NCBI GenBank assembly: GCA_027451745.1
Contig: DAIDIP010000009.1
Span: 1-64,000, forward strand
DNA: 64,000 nucleotides
Reading direction: 5' to 3'
DNA from: Candidatus Melainabacteria bacterium
Lineage (GTDB): Bacteria > Cyanobacteriota > Vampirovibrionia > Obscuribacterales > Obscuribacteraceae
Below are positions 34,835 through 43,662 of this stretch, one piece after another. Numbering within the stretch: position 1 is the stretch's first letter; the number at the start of each line of letters is the position of its first letter. Position numbers and translations under genes: made by a program. The notes under the pieces are model-generated. The model was not told the origin of the DNA. It saw only the letters and a program-made list of their open reading frames with translations, and searched no databases.

Positions 34835-36100
34835 TTATCTAACGCTAACTTCTTTTGCTTTCATGTCTGGATAGAGAGGAAACTTTGTACATAGATCGGC
34901 CACCGCCTGTCTAACTTCTTTCTTTACCTCTTCACTTTCTGGGTTCTTTAAAGTTTTGGCAATTGCTGAAGCAATAATTTCCATTTCCTTTACTCCCATA
35001 CCTCTGCTAGTAATTGCTGGTGAACCTAGGCGAATACCGCTTGTTACAAACATTTTTTCAGGATCATTAGGGATCGAGTTTTTATTTACAGTTATTCCTA
35101 CTTCTTGCAAAAGATCGGAAGCTTTCTTACCAGTTAAACCAATAGGACGCAAATCAACACATAGCAAATGGTTATCTGTACCACCGGATACAATATCGCA
35201 TCCACTGGCTTTTAAAGCTTTAGCAAGTGCGTCAGCATTAGCTTTCACGTTGCGCTGATACTCAATGAATTCTGGTTGCATTGCTTCGTGAAAAGCTACT
35301 GCTTTAGCTGCTATGACATGCATAAGCGGTCCGCCCTGAAGACCTGGAAAAACGGCTTTATCTATAGCGTTTGCAAACTCAGATTGACACATTACTACCC
35401 CACCCCGAGGACCACGCAATGTTTTATGAGTGGTAGTAGTAACAAAATGTGCATAAGGAAATGGATTAGGATGCAACCCAGCCACTATCAATCCAGCAAT
35501 ATGAGCAATATCGGCCATAAACAAAGCACCAACACTATCAGCAATTTTTCTAAACTTTTCAAAATCTATAATGCGTGAATAACAGCTTGCTCCAGCTATG
35601 ATCAATTTTGGTCGGGTTTCTTTAGCCATTGCCGCCACCTCATCATAATCAATCAAGTCTGTTTGTGGATTTACTCCATAAGCAGCTACTTTAAACCACT
35701 TACCAGAAATACTAACCGGTGAGCCATGAGTTAAGTGTCCGCCCTGATCTAATCTCATACCTAATATCGTGTCACCAGGATTTAAAACAGCAAAATAGAC
35801 GGCTGTATTGGCTTGTGCTCCACTATGAGGTTGCACGTTTGCATGAGGAGCATTAAATAGCTTCTTGACGCGATCAATGGCTAATTGCTCTACGCCATCT
35901 ACATATTCACAACCGCCGTAATATCTTTTACCTGGCAGTCCTTCAGCATATTTATTAGTGAGAACAGAACCCTGTGCTTCCAATATAGCTTCGCTTACAT
36001 GATTCTCACTAGGAATCAATTCCAAGCCTTCCTGCTCTCGTCTGACTTCACTTTGAATAAGATCATATATTGCTTTGTCTGTCTGTTCTAACTTCGTCAC
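34835..36100 (-). CDS. glyA: Serine hydroxymethyltransferase
   Basis: PLP enzyme interconverting serine and glycine with tetrahydrofolate, 421 residues, full length. Conserved are [69 protein letters not shown] and the Schiff-base lysine in [14 protein letters not shown] (about residue 227). It is upstream of the WecA-like gene in the same direction. The 365 bases upstream hold no gene, and no glycine riboswitch could be recognised there. Confidence 0.97.
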   Translation of the reverse strand: MTKLEQTDKAIYDLIQSEVRREQEGLELIPSENHVSEAILEAQGSVLTNKYAEGLPGKRYYGGCEYVDGVEQLAIDRVKKLFNAPHANVQPHSGAQANTAVYFAVLNPGDTILGMRLDQGGHLTHGSPVSISGKWFKVAAYGVNPQTDLIDYDEVAAMAKETRPKLIIAGASCYSRIIDFEKFRKIADSVGALFMADIAHIAGLIVAGLHPNPFPYAHFVTTTTHKTLRGPRGGVVMCQSEFANAIDKAVFPGLQGGPLMHVIAAKAVAFHEAMQPEFIEYQRNVKANADALAKALKASGCDIVSGGTDNHLLCVDLRPIGLTGKKASDLLQEVGITVNKNSIPNDPEKMFVTSGIRLGSPAITSRGMGVKEMEIIASAIAKTLKNPESEEVKKEVRQAVADLCTKFPLYPDMKAKEVSVR

Positions 36101-36465
36101 TTGTTATCCTGCGCTCCATCAATAGTTGCATTTAATATTGTACCGGCTTCCCGCCCAGCAGCCATCAAAGAAGGTTATTTTGCTGTAATTAATAGACATA
36201 ACGCACACAGTAAACCATTCAAAGGGATGAATTGTCTGCCTTTTTCAATAATTTAACCGAGCATTTTAAAGAGAAATCATTCCAAGAGATAATGTTTTGC
36301 CTGCTTAGAATCCACATAATTAGGGCTCTAAACGAACTCTTGTAGGACAAGATTTTGTACGCACAATTTAGACAATGACGACTTCTGTATTCAATCGCAA
36401 CAAAGTATTGCTGAACATATGCTTGTCCCTAATAGACCCCAAAAGCACTATAGATAAATAGCTTA
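36101..36465. other. Gene-free interval between recO and glyA
   Basis: These 365 bases hold no credible reading frame, tRNA or strong hairpin that I can see on either strand. They must contain the glyA promoter. AT-rich stretches occur (for example TTTAATATTGTA near 36130), but no -35/-10 pair is convincing. Confidence 0.5.
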
Positions 36466-37314
36466 TCAAATTAAGTCCAAAGCTTTCATTTTCTTACCGG
36501 CCAGATGCTCGATATATGTTTCTAGTAAATTGCGTGCAGCCACAAGCGCTTTATCTATTACTTCAGCCTGCACATTATGATGGGCTGGAGCACAATAATT
36601 TGCTGCTGCCAAAATAAGTTTCTTCCACACAAGTGGGGTTAAGTAAGTAAAGTGCGAAGAAAAAGTGTCCTTACTACTAAGATCCTCGTTATGTCTATAA
36701 TTGTTCCCTGTTTCTGCCAAATGCAAGACAGACCTTCGTCCTTTTCCTTCAACATTTCCTTTTGAAAAACACTCATTGCATATCGCTCCACCTAATTCAT
36801 GATGAAAAACGCTCAAATCACTCTCAATTAATCGCTTCCGGCATACAACACAAGAATCTAATTCTGGCCTCAAGCCCAGTAAATCCAGTAAAGATAGTTG
36901 AAAATTCAAACAATGATAAATATAATTACCACCTGCCTGACACAACTGTCTTAATGCTTTGAGAAAAACATCAAAATACAATTCAGATTCTTGATTCAGC
37001 CCTTGTCCTAAATTACAAGTAAGCTCCGCATAATACAAAGCATAGCTCAATCTATCTAAGTCATTCCGTAAAGACTTAAAACTCTCTATACCTTCAGCCT
37101 GAGTAATGATATCGAGAGATTTTCCATTGGCAAGCAATAGTTTATTCACAGCTAATAACTCTGCTCGACCGGCAATCTTCGAGCCAGGCTTTCTAGCTCC
37201 TTTTGCAACCGCTCTAATTAGCCCTCGCTCCGCAGAAAAAAGAGTAATGATCTTATCCGCTTCGCCAAGATTAAAGGTGCCAACATTGATTGCTCTTACT
37301 GAATAAGTAGGCAT
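36466..37314 (-). CDS. recO: DNA repair protein RecO
   Basis: Recombination mediator of 282 residues that helps RecR load RecA at gaps. The N-terminal OB domain begins TYSVRAINVGTFNLGEADKI and ITLFSAERGLIRAVAKGARK. The helical part contains the zinc site, seen as CVVCRKRL and, 30 residues on, CNECFSKG. The length is slightly above the usual 240-250 because of an insert after the zinc finger (about residues 190-215). It ends a tightly packed leftward operon, eight bases after gnd. The pairing of a repair gene with sugar metabolism is probably incidental. Confidence 0.92.
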   Translation of the reverse strand: MPTYSVRAINVGTFNLGEADKIITLFSAERGLIRAVAKGARKPGSKIAGRAELLAVNKLLLANGKSLDIITQAEGIESFKSLRNDLDRLSYALYYAELTCNLGQGLNQESELYFDVFLKALRQLCQAGGNYIYHCLNFQLSLLDLLGLRPELDSCVVCRKRLIESDLSVFHHELGGAICNECFSKGNVEGKGRRSVLHLAETGNNYRHNEDLSSKDTFSSHFTYLTPLVWKKLILAAANYCAPAHHNVQAEVIDKALVAARNLLETYIEHLAGKKMKALDLI

Positions 37315-37321
37315 AATGCAC

Positions 37322-38782
37322 TTACTTACTAGGGGCTTTTGCTTTAACTTGATCCTGCATCATCTTAGGCCAATCAGCATGTATGAATCCTAGTTCTGGT
37401 TTCCCAACCACCTCAAAGGTATGAGCACCAAAATAGTCTCTTTGTGCCTGTGTTAAATTCTGAGGCAAACTAGCACTCAAATAACTATCATAATAATTCA
37501 AACTAGCAGCCAGTGCTGGTACTGGTATTTTCTTTTCTATAGCAAACGAAATAGCGTAACGCCATTTATCATTAGCATTCTTTTGAAAATCAGCGAATTC
37601 AGGATCTAGAAGCAAGTTGGCTAATTTATTATCTCGAGCAAAGGCTTGCCTAATTTGCTCCAATAATCGAGCTCGAATAATGCATCCACCTTTCCAAATG
37701 CGAGCAGTTTCGGCTAAGTTGATATTCCAATTATATTCTTTCGACCCAGCGGCAATTAATGCCATACCCTGAGCATAACTACATATTTTGCTAGCATATA
37801 GGGCATCATGTAAGGCGAAAATGACAGCCTCTTTATCATCGGCCCCTGCCGAAACAACAAATGGTTTTAGCCTTGCAGCAGCATTCACACGTTCATCTTT
37901 AAGAGCAGATAATTGTCTAGCGGTAAGAGCAGCATCAATGGTTGGAATTGGTATACCAAGCTCCAAAGCCAACTCAGCTGTCCATTTTCCTGTACCTTTC
38001 TGCCCAGCTTTGTCTACAATTTGATCAACGAATGGCTTTCTAGTCTGCGGATCTTCTACTCCTAAAATATTGGCCGTAATCTCTATCAAAAACGAATCAA
38101 GAATTCCTCTATTCCACTGCGAAAAGGTTTGAGCAATAGTTTCGGCGCTGAGACCTAGACCGCGTCTTAGGACATCATAGACCTCAGCAATAAGCTGCAT
38201 GTCACCATACTCAATACCATTGTGAACCATCTTTACAAAATGGCCAGCACCATCGGGACCTAAATATGTTACGCAGGGGCCATCATTTACTTTAGCTGCA
38301 ATAGCTTCCCAAATGGGACGTATTTGTTCATATGCTTTTTTATCCCCGCCTGGCATAAGGGAAGGTCCATTCAATGCCCCTTCTTCTCCACCAGAAACGC
38401 CTGAACCAATAAAGAAAATGCCATCTTTAGCTAAAGCGTTTTCCCGACGCTGTGTATCTTTAAAATGAGAATTGCCACCATCTATGATAATGTCACCTTT
38501 CTCCAAGAATAGCTTAAATCCATCGATGGTCTTATCTACAGCATCTCCAGCTTTCACCAATAGAATAATCTTTCTTGGCTTTTCTAAACAAGCCATAAAC
38601 TCTTTTAAATCGTGACAGCCTATAACATTTTTTCCAGCTGCTTGATTGGCAATGAAAGCATCAGTTTTTTCTTGGGTCCGATTGTAAACTGCTATCGAAA
38701 AACCATTTCGCTCAATGTTGAGAGCCAGATTCTCACCCATTACTCCCAATCCAATTAGACCCACTTTTGCAATTTTATTCAT
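37322..38782 (-). CDS. gnd: 6-phosphogluconate dehydrogenase, decarboxylating
   Basis: Oxidative pentose-phosphate enzyme of 486 residues producing ribulose-5-phosphate, CO2 and NADPH. The Rossmann motif is GLIGLGVMGENLALNIERNG with NRT after the second strand, which indicates NADP. Substrate sites include DGGNSHFKDTQRRE, GSGVSGGEEGALNGPSLMPGG, HFVKMVHNGIEYGDMQLIAE with the catalytic Lys, and the C-terminal FGAHTFEVVGKPE. Its start overlaps the preceding gene by four bases (ATGA). The long form of about 480 residues is the E. coli-type enzyme. Confidence 0.97.
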   Translation of the reverse strand: MNKIAKVGLIGLGVMGENLALNIERNGFSIAVYNRTQEKTDAFIANQAAGKNVIGCHDLKEFMACLEKPRKIILLVKAGDAVDKTIDGFKLFLEKGDIIIDGGNSHFKDTQRRENALAKDGIFFIGSGVSGGEEGALNGPSLMPGGDKKAYEQIRPIWEAIAAKVNDGPCVTYLGPDGAGHFVKMVHNGIEYGDMQLIAEVYDVLRRGLGLSAETIAQTFSQWNRGILDSFLIEITANILGVEDPQTRKPFVDQIVDKAGQKGTGKWTAELALELGIPIPTIDAALTARQLSALKDERVNAAARLKPFVVSAGADDKEAVIFALHDALYASKICSYAQGMALIAAGSKEYNWNINLAETARIWKGGCIIRARLLEQIRQAFARDNKLANLLLDPEFADFQKNANDKWRYAISFAIEKKIPVPALAASLNYYDSYLSASLPQNLTQAQRDYFGAHTFEVVGKPELGFIHADWPKMMQDQVKAKAPSK

Positions 38783-39300
38783 ATAGGTATCGACTCATCA
38801 GATTGAACATCTATAACTTTAACCCCAGCCCCAACAAGAAAATCAATTACATCTTGAACATGACTTCCCATGGGCCATAATGGTACATCCAAATCATTAT
38901 AAGATGTATGAAAAATTATACTTGCAGAGTCTTGATATGGATAGTACTCAACATACTTTATGTCTGACAATAAAACAACTTGACTAGATTTTTTATTGTT
39001 CAAATTGTCTGCAATTGCAAATATAGCTTCATTGTCGCTAAACTCAAGTGTATAGTCACACAATATTTCCCTTATCAACTTGTAAGCAGTAACGGTCAAA
39101 AAACAAGCAAATACACTGGCCGACAATAACAAAGGAAAAACAAAATAAGCATTATGCTGGAAAGCTATATAACTAGTTACAAAGCCTACAATAACTAGCG
39201 CATAGCCAAAACAAATACCATAAAAAGTCGGACGAGCACGTCTAATACAAGCTTGACGACTAGATACAAGCTTGATTGGCATAATTGACTTAAGCCCCAA
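38779..39300 (-). CDS. Membrane protein with possible PH-like domain, hypothetical
   Basis: Unrecognised protein of 173 residues. Two adjacent membrane helices (around GICFGYALVIVGFVTSYIAF and YFVFPLLLSASVFACFLTVT) are followed by a cytoplasmic beta-rich region with YTLEFSDNEAIFAIADNL, VVLLSDIKYVEYYPYQDSA and a final helix (VQDVIDFLVGAGVKVIDVQ). That order resembles bacterial PH-domain membrane proteins. The start is a TTG at 39300, or an ATG six codons later. It overlaps both neighbours (the CPBP protease gene by 11 bases and gnd by four), so it sits in one operon. Confidence 0.6.
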   Translation of the reverse strand: MGLKSIMPIKLVSSRQACIRRARPTFYGICFGYALVIVGFVTSYIAFQHNAYFVFPLLLSASVFACFLTVTAYKLIREILCDYTLEFSDNEAIFAIADNLNNKKSSQVVLLSDIKYVEYYPYQDSASIIFHTSYNDLDVPLWPMGSHVQDVIDFLVGAGVKVIDVQSDESIPI

Positions 39301-40810
39301 ATAATAAGAGCACTAAAGTAAAAGTAGCGCTATTCCACAATCCGTGAGCAATCATCGCCGGGAGAATACTGTTAGTCTTCTCATAGGCGCAAGCGAATAT
39401 ACAACCCAAACAGAAAAGAGGCAATACAGCCCCTATGTCCATATGGGCAATAGCAAAAAGCCCACTACTTATAACGTTTGCAAAAAGCATGCCGTGTCGG
39501 CTACGCAAATAACTATAGAAAAAACCTCGAAAAAGACTTTCTTCACACAAAGGCGCCAAAACACCTAATATTATATAGAACACAACCACAGTAAGGCTGC
39601 TATTGGCTTGAGCGGCGTCCATCACAATGGCTATTATTGGATTGCTCGAACCAGACGATCCAAAGAAGGTTGCCGAAATAAAATACGCTGCTATAACAAG
39701 TGGGAAAGCAGCTAGCCACGTCAAAAATCCTATAATCACTAAAGACAGACTGCCATTATTATTAACTCTAAAGCGTAAATTTAGACCATTAAGAAACTTC
39801 TGGCCGTGTGGACGAAGTGCAAAAAAATAAATATACAAAAGGGCAGGACCATTGCTGAGCGCATAAATTAGCCCTATAGAAAGAGCAGACATTAGGGAAT
39901 TTCCTTGTCCAACTTGTATTCCCAATGCTCGTTGTTTTAACGACATAAACAGAGCCCCAACAGCAATTTGGGTAAAAAACCAAGCAATAAAAACAAATGC
40001 TACAGTTTGCCAATCAAAAATATTCTTAGTCTTATCATCAACTAACGAGTTTTCACTAACTTTGCTAGTCTGTTTAAAGCTGATAATTGCTTGATACAAA
40101 AGTATCAAAGAACCGCATAAAGCAGCAATCGTAAAACCTATGGTTATCATTACGATCTTTAAAATATAAATGCGCGTTTTGGTCGCAATGGTTGATCGCA
40201 AAACATCAATCTCAGCATTTTCGTTGCTAAGTTCATATGCTTTTAACAAAGCCTGTTCTCTAAACCAGCTATCTGGTAAGTGCGTCTCAATTACCCTGGC
40301 TGCATTCAGGTTATTGCTCTTTATTCCCGAATATATAGAATAAATAGCCGAGGCTAGGTCTTTGTCCTTTTCAGAAATATGCTTCTCATTAGAGTTAATA
40401 ATTACCCCTAATTCATTAAGATCGCATTTTATATCCTCATTAATTCGCTTTTTAAAAATTATGTTTTTTACTAGGATATTTACATCGTTTGGTTCTGCTT
40501 TATAGGCCTTATCCAAAAAATCCTCTGCCTGCTTAATTACTTTAGTAAAAGCATCAACAGTCTTTACACCTGCTCCTAGTCCAAAATTGTTTCCCCGACT
40601 GGGCAAAGAGCTCATTGCATCCACAAAATGCATAAGCATTTCTGCTCGGTAACATTGAATCAAGGCTGCTGAACGTGCTTGAGATTTCTCATGTTGGCTA
40701 CCGACCGAAAAGGTCCTAAGCACAATAAGAACAACTAAACCAAGTAATATAAAAAGGAAGGTATTTTTTATTGGCGAGCTTTTATTCACCAGAGAAGAAG
40801 GTGGCGCCAT
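39290..40810 (-). CDS. CPBP-family intramembrane protease
   Basis: Membrane protein of 506 residues. The C-terminal half carries the CPBP (Abi/CAAX protease) signatures: CEESLFRGFFYSYLRSR (EExxxR), SGLFAIAHMDIGAVL (catalytic His) and PAMIAHGLWNSATF (HxxxN/D). The N-terminal half has one signal-anchor helix, a helical extracytoplasmic region of about 170 residues (FVDAMSSLPSRGNNFG, KAYKAEPNDVNILVK), then further helices. Family members cleave prenylated proteins or signal peptides or regulate surface processes; the substrate here is unknown. It overlaps the next gene downstream and the one upstream by 11 and 29 bases. Confidence 0.87.
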   Translation of the reverse strand: MAPPSSLVNKSSPIKNTFLFILLGLVVLIVLRTFSVGSQHEKSQARSAALIQCYRAEMLMHFVDAMSSLPSRGNNFGLGAGVKTVDAFTKVIKQAEDFLDKAYKAEPNDVNILVKNIIFKKRINEDIKCDLNELGVIINSNEKHISEKDKDLASAIYSIYSGIKSNNLNAARVIETHLPDSWFREQALLKAYELSNENAEIDVLRSTIATKTRIYILKIVMITIGFTIAALCGSLILLYQAIISFKQTSKVSENSLVDDKTKNIFDWQTVAFVFIAWFFTQIAVGALFMSLKQRALGIQVGQGNSLMSALSIGLIYALSNGPALLYIYFFALRPHGQKFLNGLNLRFRVNNNGSLSLVIIGFLTWLAAFPLVIAAYFISATFFGSSGSSNPIIAIVMDAAQANSSLTVVVFYIILGVLAPLCEESLFRGFFYSYLRSRHGMLFANVISSGLFAIAHMDIGAVLPLFCLGCIFACAYEKTNSILPAMIAHGLWNSATFTLVLLLFGA

Positions 40811-41087
40811 ACTCTCCTAACTCACCAAAACCGGTAAATTCACCATAATCACCAAATCCATCTGGTCCTGCAAATTCAGTCCCCAAGTCATACATAAAGT
40901 CGAGCTTGGCATTTTCTTGACTATAGCCTTTATCTGCCGCCGGGACTTGATCAGCGTAATAACCCCACGGAAAGCGCGAAGATAATTTTCGACGCGTAAA
41001 AAACCGAGGTAGTTTGATATAGCGCAAACTATAGAACACAAACAAAGCGCCTATAAATTCTACTAGTATTATGCCGCCCCAATTCAT
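40782..41087 (-). CDS. Small membrane protein with acidic Gly/Phe tail, hypothetical
   Basis: Unrecognised protein of 101 residues. One N-terminal membrane helix (GGIILVEFIGALFVFYSLRY) is followed by a short basic segment (FFTRRKLSSRF) and an acidic C-terminus with repeated Gly-aromatic steps (GPDGFGDYGEFTGFGELGEY). The tail overlaps the start of the CPBP protease gene by 29 bases. The topology (basic side in the cytoplasm, acidic tail) suggests a single-span protein, perhaps a partner or substrate of the adjacent protease, but this is inference only. Confidence 0.55.
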   Translation of the reverse strand: MNWGGIILVEFIGALFVFYSLRYIKLPRFFTRRKLSSRFPWGYYADQVPAADKGYSQENAKLDFMYDLGTEFAGPDGFGDYGEFTGFGELGEYGATFFSGE

Positions 41088-41240
41088 GATTCTTATAATG
41101 GCTCTTCTTGTTTTCTAAAAGTCCGATTGATTAAACATGCACTGCTTCCTTGTTAATGCTAGTCAAATAGACCAGCCTAGTCAAGGTTAAAATGGGAAAA
41201 GTACCATATCTAGTAATGTTTAGCCTGACTTTTAGCCAGC

Positions 41241-41447
41241 TTATTCAGGATCTGTAAGAAGGGCAACCTTTTGCGAACCAACTGTGCTAACCGACATCTT
41301 GGGTGATTGGGTGCGTTTAAAATTTTCAATATAGCGCCTCAAAGCCTCTCTAATTAAATCAGAACGGCTCCGATGCTCAACTTGAGCAACAAAATCTACC
41401 TGTTCGAGTAAACCTCCTGGAAGAGCAACAAGTACTTTCTTTGGCAT
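41241..41447 (-). CDS. Ribbon-helix-helix (CopG-like) DNA-binding protein
   Basis: Protein of 68 residues with the RHH pattern: the strand KKVLVALPGGLLEQVDFVA, then RSRSDLIREALRRYIENF. The ATG at 41447 has AAGGA eight bases upstream and fits the domain; an in-frame start at 41477 would add ten unlike residues. The tail (about 48-68) is Ser/Val-rich. CopG-like proteins are often antitoxins, but no toxin gene flanks it, so it may be a solitary regulator. The next gene-free 200 bases on its upstream side show no operator I can name. Confidence 0.82.
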   Translation of the reverse strand: MPKKVLVALPGGLLEQVDFVAQVEHRSRSDLIREALRRYIENFKRTQSPKMSVSTVGSQKVALLTDPE

Positions 41448-41665
41448 TTCAGTTCCTTCTAAGTAACAAGGGGACAAAAAACAACGATTTCACAAGGCAA
41501 TCTGCTCATTTTATCGAGTCGAATAAAAGCGCAAACTGTATAAATAAAATCGCAAATTTCATTCATCGAATGAACTCTGAAAATCTACACTGCCTGGCCA
41601 AATTTTTAAAGACCTAAAACGCCATAAAATAGAAAATCACAGTAAAACTTAAATAATCGCTTTTT

Positions 41666-41791
41666 TTATTCATTATCTGACTTAAGTATTTTGGCTAAAA
41701 GAAATATACAGAACAAAGCAAAAATAACTAATAGAGCCACTATTAGTATCGAGCCGATATGGAACAGATCAAATAGTTTAGGGAAACTCAA
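41666..41791 (-). CDS. 41-residue single-span membrane peptide
   Basis: A short frame with start TTG at 41791 and stop at 41666. The product begins (M)SFPKLFDLFHIG and continues into a strong membrane helix (SILIVALLVIFALFCIFLLA) with a short charged end KILKSDNE. GAGG lies eight bases before the TTG. It starts 10 bases after the stop of the SCP2-like gene on the same strand, so it could be the last cistron of that unit. It is too short for homology assignment. A frame on the opposite strand over the same bases looks like a shadow by composition. Confidence 0.55.
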   Translation of the reverse strand: MSFPKLFDLFHIGSILIVALLVIFALFCIFLLAKILKSDNE

Positions 41792-41801
41792 TTATTTATC
41801 C

Positions 41802-42197
41802 TCAAGAAATTGTTTTATATATTTCTGGATAAAAATTGAAAGCAGGTTTTATAACAGGGAGAAGAGCAAGTGCTTTGTTAACTGGTCCTTTTGATACGAT
41901 TTTTCCCGAAATTAAGGCTAAAGGGATATTGACTTTGCCCAGCCAAAAATCATGAGCCAGATCTGATTTCATATACATTTCTACAACTGGCTTAAAATTT
42001 ATTTCGCCTACATATATTTTCATTTCGTTGCCATCCGTACAGTCAACAGTCAATTTACTTTCAGGTTCTTTATAATAAAAACTAATACTTATCTTTGATT
42101 GCAATAGTTGACTAGACATTTGTTCGTCTTCTCTTATTGCATCCCAAAGCATCAACAACACTCTATTCAATTCTTCAGTGTTTTTAAAAGCTGACAT
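41802..42197 (-). CDS. SCP2-like sterol/lipid-binding domain protein
   Basis: Protein of 131 residues with a pattern like the SCP2 sterol-transfer fold: ISISFYYKEPESKLTVDC, MKIYVGEINFKPVVEMYM, DLAHDFWLGKVNIPLALISG and KIVSKGPVNKALALLPVIKP, the final helix-rich segment being typical. SCP2-like domains bind hydrophobic ligands. Its ATG lies at the end of the alcohol dehydrogenase gene (one base overlap), so the two are probably coupled. The assignment rests on pattern by eye and could be confirmed by a profile search. Confidence 0.62.
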   Translation of the reverse strand: MSAFKNTEELNRVLLMLWDAIREDEQMSSQLLQSKISISFYYKEPESKLTVDCTDGNEMKIYVGEINFKPVVEMYMKSDLAHDFWLGKVNIPLALISGKIVSKGPVNKALALLPVIKPAFNFYPEIYKTIS

Positions 42198-43354
42198 TAA
42201 TATGCATTCCTATAAATTTCAACAATATCATCAGGTGTTGCTTGACGTGTATTAAAGATCATAGCTGGATCACTACTTGCCAAAGCAACCAATTGTGCCA
42301 ATTTTTCCGACTTCAGTTCAGGTACATCCAAACCTCTTAAATTACTTGGTAAGCCAAGAGTTTTTATCAATTTTTCCAGGCTCTCAATGAGAATATTTGC
42401 CGCAATTTCATCATCAGTATTCTCGGTGAGCTTTAAATAACGAGCAACTTGAGCATACCGTTGAGCTGCAAAGCTGAGATTAAAGCGCATACCATGTGGG
42501 AGAAGCACAGCATTAGTCATGCCGTGATGTGTAGAAAACTGACCACCTAAAGCATGAGAAAGTGCATGGACAATTCCAACTCCACAACTGCTAAAAGCCA
42601 TGCCAGCCATTGTTGAAGCTACCAAAGTTTGGCTACGTGCTTCCATATTTTGACAATTATTTTTAGCTTCTGGTAAAAAGTTAAAAAGCATACGTAAAGC
42701 ATCCATGGCTAAAGCATTTGTAAACGGAGAACTTGTTCCCTCAACCACTAATGCCTCCAAACAATGAGTAATTGCATCCAGTCCAGTAGCGGCAGTCAAT
42801 CGTGCGGGCAAACTAACAATAAGCTCTGGATCTAAGATGGCATGACTCATTGCCAAAAATTCGCTACCGAAAAACAATTTTTTTCCTTCTTTATCATCTT
42901 TGATCATTGCTACAGGTGAAACCTCAGCCCCTGTCCCTGCAGTTGTCGGAATAGCTACAGAAGGTAAAAGCCTGCTTGCTATATTATTCATCCCTTGATG
43001 CTCTAGAGCATTGCCGCCAAAAGCAAGAATTATATTGACTACCTTGGCGGTATCCATTACAGAACCACCACCTAATGCAATCACACCATCACATTTTTCT
43101 TGCTTGGCAAGCCTGGCTGCATCATTAACTGCGGTCAAATTCGCATCAGGAAGTACATCACTGAAAACAAATAAACTACCTTGCGATTGCCATTCCTTTA
43201 TTAATGACTTTACCAAGTCAGTTTTGACTAATTGTTTGTCTGTAATCAGAACAGCGCGTTGGCTGCCAAGTTCTTTAAGCAACTCAATAGCACTGATTGC
43301 TATGCCTTGTCCGAAATTGATTTTGGTAGGCGCATGAAATACAAATGGATCCAC
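42197..43354 (-). CDS. Iron-containing alcohol dehydrogenase
   Basis: Group III alcohol dehydrogenase of 385 residues. The NAD(P)-binding half has GVIALGGGSVMDTAKVVNII and PTTAGTGAEVSPVAMI. Metal ligands are visible as Asp and His in GLDAITHCLEALVV, and His in VHALSHALGGQFSTHHG. This family (Fe- or Zn-dependent) acts on alcohols, aldehydes, lactaldehyde or butanol; substrate unassigned. It is followed directly by the SCP2-like gene, which may carry a hydrophobic substrate, though this is conjecture. Confidence 0.92.
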   Translation of the reverse strand: MDPFVFHAPTKINFGQGIAISAIELLKELGSQRAVLITDKQLVKTDLVKSLIKEWQSQGSLFVFSDVLPDANLTAVNDAARLAKQEKCDGVIALGGGSVMDTAKVVNIILAFGGNALEHQGMNNIASRLLPSVAIPTTAGTGAEVSPVAMIKDDKEGKKLFFGSEFLAMSHAILDPELIVSLPARLTAATGLDAITHCLEALVVEGTSSPFTNALAMDALRMLFNFLPEAKNNCQNMEARSQTLVASTMAGMAFSSCGVGIVHALSHALGGQFSTHHGMTNAVLLPHGMRFNLSFAAQRYAQVARYLKLTENTDDEIAANILIESLEKLIKTLGLPSNLRGLDVPELKSEKLAQLVALASSDPAMIFNTRQATPDDIVEIYRNAY

Positions 43355-43603
43355 AATATCTCCAACTTAGAAACCGTCATAATGCTTATCTATATATTTC
43401 CGCAAGCAAATGACCCGACTAATTACAAAATAACAAATTATTCAGGTCAAAAGGAAAGTCATTACTACAATTCAGTAAGTGTTTACTCAAAATCTTGGCT
43501 AAACCAATAGGATTGCGCTTTATACAGATGAGAGAAAAGCTTACTTTACAAAATCAAGAACAATTAAGCCTAACTCAAATTTGTATAGTATTCGAAAAAG
43601 ATG

Positions 43604-43633
43604 TTGACATCCAATTATTCAAGCGGCGACAAT
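43604..43633 (+). promoter_or_regulatory. Predicted promoter of LptD-like gene
   Basis: TTGACA at 43604-43609 and GACAAT at 43628-43633 are 18 bases apart. The start would fall about 20-25 bases before the TTG start codon. The 308-base gap from 43355 to 43662 otherwise holds nothing I can support. Confidence 0.5.
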
Positions 43634-43662
43634 ACCCTTATATGTAAATAGGAAATATACTT

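Noticed and set aside
36101-36465. Glycine riboswitch before glyA
   Set aside because: I looked for the tandem stem architecture and conserved core and could not recognise either; kept only as gene-free sequence.
41241-41447. Toxin-antitoxin module with the RHH protein
   Set aside because: Neither neighbour resembles a toxin (no RelE, PIN or MazF-like gene), so it is reported only as a solitary regulator.
41691-41894. 67-residue frame on the plus strand
   Set aside because: It overlaps the SCP2-like gene and the membrane peptide on the other strand, has a composition unlike a folded protein and lacks a ribosome site.
43232-43510. 92-residue frame upstream of the LptD-like gene
   Set aside because: Its first part lies antisense to a certain alcohol dehydrogenase gene and its tail resembles random translation; no ribosome site.
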